Positions 6,602 to 8,411 of a DNA stretch of 8,411 nucleotides are shown here, piece after piece. Origin of the DNA: Desulfonatronaceae bacterium UBA663 (GTDB taxonomy: Bacteria; Desulfobacterota; Desulfovibrionia; Desulfovibrionales; Desulfonatronaceae); the NCBI GenBank assembly GCA_002299865.1, contig DBNV01000132.1, positions 1 through 8,411 on the forward strand. The letters run 5' to 3'. Within the stretch, counting starts at the first letter, position 1; each line of letters starts with the position of its first letter. The notes below the pieces were generated by a model. It ran no database searches and was not told where the DNA came from. It worked only from the letters and a program-made list of their open reading frames with translations. A program made the position numbers and the translations under genes.

Positions 6602-7345
6602 CTACTCATCCTGCATGACTTCATCGGGAAAATCACAGTTCACAAAAACGTTCTGCACGTCGTCATAATCTTCCAGCGCCTCCACCAGCCGCACGATTTT
6701 GCGTGCGGTTGCCACGTCCACGGGTGCCAGGTTCTGCGGGACCATGCTTACTTCCTCGTTCTTGGCCGCAAGTCCGGCTTGAACAAAGGCCTGTTGGACG
6801 TTCTGGAAATTCTCCGGCGAGGAATGCACCTCCCAAAAATCTCCATCTTTCTGAATGTCCTCCACCCCGGCATCCAGCCCGACCTCCAATAACTGCTCAT
6901 CCGTGTGGGCCTTGCGGTCGAAACTGAACACCCCTTTTTTCTCGAACATCCAGGCCACGCAGCCCGTTTCGCCGAGGTTGCCGCCATTTTTAGAAAAAAT
7001 ATGACGAATATCAGCCACGGTCCTGTTTCTGTTGTCCGTGGCCGCTTCCACCAGCACGGCCACCCCGCCCGGACCGTAGCCCTCGTAGGTGATTTCATCC
7101 AGGGTTTCCGCGCCAAGCTCGCCGGTGCCCTTTTTCAGTGCCGTTTCAATCTTGTCCTTGGGCAGATTCACAGTCTTGGCTGCAGCAATGGCCGAGCGCA
7201 GCCTGACATTGATGTCCGGATCGCCGCCGCCGGCCCGGGCCGCGAGCATGATTTCCTTGGTCACCTTAGTGAAGATTTTGCCCTTCTTCTTATCCTGCAC
7301 GGATTTGCGGGCTTGAATGTTCTTCCATTTACTGTGTCCGGCCAC
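6602..7345 (-). CDS. yebC: YebC/PmpR family protein (TACO1 family)
   Basis: A 247-residue member of the YebC/PmpR/TACO1 family. The N-terminus MAGHSKWKNIQARK is diagnostic and fixes the GTG at 7343-7345 as the start; AGAGGA (plus-strand 7354-7359) lies 8 nt upstream. The central block YEGYGPGGVAVLVEAATDN (88-106) and the following GGNLGETGCVAWMFEKKG are strongly conserved in the family, and the acidic C-terminus is typical. The family has been described as DNA-binding transcriptional regulators and more recently as translation factors that relieve ribosome stalling at proline-rich stretches; the sequence does not decide between these. It commonly sits directly upstream of ruvC, as here, and is probably the first gene of the yebC-ruvCAB-thyX run. 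Confidence 0.96.
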   Translation of the reverse strand: MAGHSKWKNIQARKSVQDKKKGKIFTKVTKEIMLAARAGGGDPDINVRLRSAIAAAKTVNLPKDKIETALKKGTGELGAETLDEITYEGYGPGGVAVLVEAATDNRNRTVADIRHIFSKNGGNLGETGCVAWMFEKKGVFSFDRKAHTDEQLLEVGLDAGVEDIQKDGDFWEVHSSPENFQNVQQAFVQAGLAAKNEEVSMVPQNLAPVDVATARKIVRLVEALEDYDDVQNVFVNCDFPDEVMQDE

Positions 7346-7353
7346 ATCTAAAA

Positions 7354-7359
7354 TCCTCT
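7354..7359 (-). promoter_or_regulatory. Shine-Dalgarno sequence of yebC
   Basis: AGAGGA on the minus strand, 8 nt before the GTG start of yebC. It settles use of GTG over the overlapping out-of-frame ATG one base upstream. Confidence 0.7.
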
Positions 7360-7387
7360 TTAAGTTTGTCGTTATTTAAGTATCCAT

Positions 7388-7407
7388 GCTGGGTTGGGCT
7401 GGGTTGG
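7388..7407. repeat. Tandem duplication of a 10-mer (GCTGGGTTGG)
   Basis: GCTGGGTTGG occurs twice head to tail (7388-7397 and 7398-7407) in the gap between rlmE and yebC. It is directly visible; function unknown. Confidence 0.8.
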
Positions 7408-7431
7408 CGTCCCGCTTTCGGCCTTGTCGTT

Positions 7432-7451
7432 CGGCTTCGCCCGGCTTCGCC
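7432..7451. repeat. Tandem duplication of a 10-mer (CGGCTTCGCC)
   Basis: CGGCTTCGCC occurs twice head to tail (7432-7441 and 7442-7451), 24 bp from the other tandem 10-mer and 8 bp before the hairpin. Directly visible; function unknown. Confidence 0.8.
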
Positions 7452-7459
7452 TGTCTGAC

Positions 7460-7490
7460 TAGCAGGGGCGGGGCAACCCCGCCCCTGCTA
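7460..7490 (-). terminator. Perfect 14-bp GC-rich hairpin immediately after rlmE, terminator-like or REP-like element
   Basis: TAGCAGGGGCGGGG (7460-7473) and its exact complement (7477-7490) flank a 3-nt CAA loop. The structure abuts the rlmE stop codon with no spacer. The stem is very stable, but neither strand has a T-run after it, so Rho-independent termination is not established. It could protect the rlmE mRNA 3' end, attenuate read-through into yebC, or be a dispersed palindromic repeat. Confidence 0.6.
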
Positions 7491-8090
7491 CTACGCCTTC
7501 CTGCCCAGGGCGATATAAAACATTTCCTTGCTCTCCGCACGTGAACTCTTGGGTTTGAACCCCTGCACCCGCGCGAATTCGAGGCGCATCTGGTTCAAAA
7601 GGGTCTTGGCTTCCTGGGCTTCAAAAAACTTGACCACAAAGGCGCCGCCTTTTATCAAGCATTCTCGACAGATTGCAAGGGCCTCAAAGGCCAGGTCCAG
7701 AGATTTGGCCTGATCCGCAAACTTGATCCCCGTGGTCTTGGGAGCCATGTCGCTAAGCACCACGTCGAAAGGCCCTTGTTCAGCCATGAGACGACCTGTG
7801 CCGGCTTTGTCAAACACGTCGCCTTGCAGGAAAAGCCCTTGTCCGGGCAGTTCAATATCTAGTGGATTCAGATCCACGGCCAGCAGCCGTCCACTTGAAC
7901 CGATTTTTTGCGCCGCGTACAAGGACCAGGAACCAGGCGCCGCGCCAAGGTCCAGCACGCGTTGCCCAGGCCGCAGCAGCTTAAAGCGCTTGTCCGCCTC
8001 CTTAAGCTTGTACACGGACCGCGCCGGATAATTGTCCTGTTTGGCTTTTTGAAAATAATGGTCGCGGTAGGTCTTCACGGTGGTCTCCAT
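7491..8090 (-). CDS. rlmE: 23S rRNA (uridine-2'-O-)-methyltransferase RlmE (FtsJ/RrmJ)
   Basis: SAM-dependent 2'-O-methyltransferase of the FtsJ family, which methylates a uridine in the A-loop of 23S rRNA (U2552 in E. coli) late in large-subunit assembly. At 199 residues it is near the usual length. The SAM-binding motif is VLDLGAAPGSW (45-55) and an acidic strand end follows at AVDLNP (71-76). The K-D-K-E catalytic tetrad is complete: Lys28 (ARSVYKLKE), Asp114 (LSDMAP), Lys154 (VVKFFE) and Glu189 (SKEMFYIALG). The ATG start gives a short N-terminal segment before ARSVYKL as expected; only a weak GGTGG precedes it. It lies 35 nt after the ORF at the window edge, on the same strand, and is followed by a strong hairpin and then yebC. 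Confidence 0.96.
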   Translation of the reverse strand: METTVKTYRDHYFQKAKQDNYPARSVYKLKEADKRFKLLRPGQRVLDLGAAPGSWSLYAAQKIGSSGRLLAVDLNPLDIELPGQGLFLQGDVFDKAGTGRLMAEQGPFDVVLSDMAPKTTGIKFADQAKSLDLAFEALAICRECLIKGGAFVVKFFEAQEAKTLLNQMRLEFARVQGFKPKSSRAESKEMFYIALGRKA

Positions 8091-8125
8091 GCGTTACGGC
8101 CACCATTCATTACCCCAAAGCGCCA

Positions 8126-8407
8126 TCAAGGCCAAGCCTTATGACCAGCCTTCAAAAACGCCCGGTGCGTGTTCAGGTTGTCAATCAATTCGGACAACGC
8201 CAATCCCTGGACCCGGCGTTTTCGTCGGCCGTTCGTCCTTTCCGGACAAGGACGCCTTTTTCTCCGGATGCACGGCTCCCGACGAACTGATGGCCGAGGC
8301 GACATGGATTTAAGAGGCAAGGCCTCGACGATGAACCCCGCCCCTTCCGCTCCCCGGCCCATGGCCGCCAGCACGGTTCTCAGAAGATACAACGCCGGGG
8401 CGTTCAC
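8126..8407 (-). CDS. Unrecognised protein, C-terminal part or small ORF at the window edge
   Basis: An open minus-strand frame runs from the window edge to a TGA at 8126-8128. A GTG at 8405-8407 could start a 93-residue protein, but the frame is still open upstream of it, so this is more likely the C-terminus of a longer protein. The first part (VNAPALYLLRTVLAAMGRG, then FIVEALPL) and the last part (LALSELIDNLNTHRAFLKAG) have normal protein composition. The middle (about residues 35-67) is dominated by Arg and Pro, as in an out-of-frame reading of GC-rich DNA; another minus-strand frame over that stretch reads as a plausible Ser/Lys/Pro linker. The gene could therefore contain a frameshift or simply have a basic linker. 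I recognise no family. It precedes rlmE by 35 nt on the same strand. Confidence 0.4.
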   Translation of the reverse strand: MNAPALYLLRTVLAAMGRGAEGAGFIVEALPLKSMSPRPSVRREPCIRRKRRPCPERTNGRRKRRVQGLALSELIDNLNTHRAFLKAGHKAWP

Positions 8408-8411
8408 GCCC

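Noticed and set aside
7346..7490. Possible LexA/SOS box or clear promoter upstream of yebC-ruvCAB
   Set aside because: No convincing operator or -35/-10 pair was found; the AT-rich part around 7360-7385 has only weak -10-like matches.
8234..8262. Terminator-like hairpin on the plus strand (CGTCCTT / AAGGACG stem followed by T5)
   Set aside because: No plus-strand gene ends nearby, and it lies inside a minus-strand open frame; the stem is only 7 bp with a 7-nt loop.

Overview
The window is ordinary-looking bacterial chromosome of moderately high GC content with dense gene packing. The protein sequences, the yebC-ruvC-ruvA-ruvB order, the use of ThyX and the phenylacetate-CoA-ligase-like protein with a lipoprotein gene beside it suggest a sulfate-reducing deltaproteobacterium (Desulfovibrionales-like). 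That assignment is inference from protein character, because no rRNA or other marker is present.

Layout. Positions 1-237 (minus strand) hold the broken remnant of a MocR-type regulator (GntR/aminotransferase fusion). It has lost its N-terminal half and carries a frameshift. An AT-rich stretch (about 240-320) follows and probably carries the promoter of a plus-strand cluster of three genes: a PaaK-like adenylate-forming ligase (340-1605), a ChaN-type lipoprotein with a C-terminal PDZ domain (1596-2777, overlapping the previous gene by 10 bp) and the DNA glycosylase mutM (2785-3606, GTG start). An 18-bp perfect palindrome lies between mutM and the convergent minus-strand genes.

The minus strand, read right to left, carries an unrecognised ORF at the window edge (8126-8407), rlmE (7491-8090), a 145-bp gap with a perfect 14-bp hairpin and two tandem 10-mers, then a tight run of yebC (6602-7345), ruvC (6003-6518), ruvA (5401-6006), ruvB (4386-5399) and thyX (3636-4364). 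ruvC and ruvA overlap by ATGA, ruvA and ruvB are 1 nt apart, and ruvB and thyX are 21 nt apart. This is most likely one transcript.

Functionally the window is mainly genome maintenance: base-excision repair (MutM), Holliday-junction migration and resolution (RuvABC), thymidylate supply (ThyX), plus rRNA 2'-O-methylation (RlmE) and a YebC-family protein. No mobile element, CRISPR array, tRNA or rRNA was seen. I did not find a convincing new biological system. The points most worth checking are the ruvC start codon (apparently CTG), the ChaN-PDZ fusion, the ligase without the usual P-loop, the hairpin-bearing gap and the regulator remnant.
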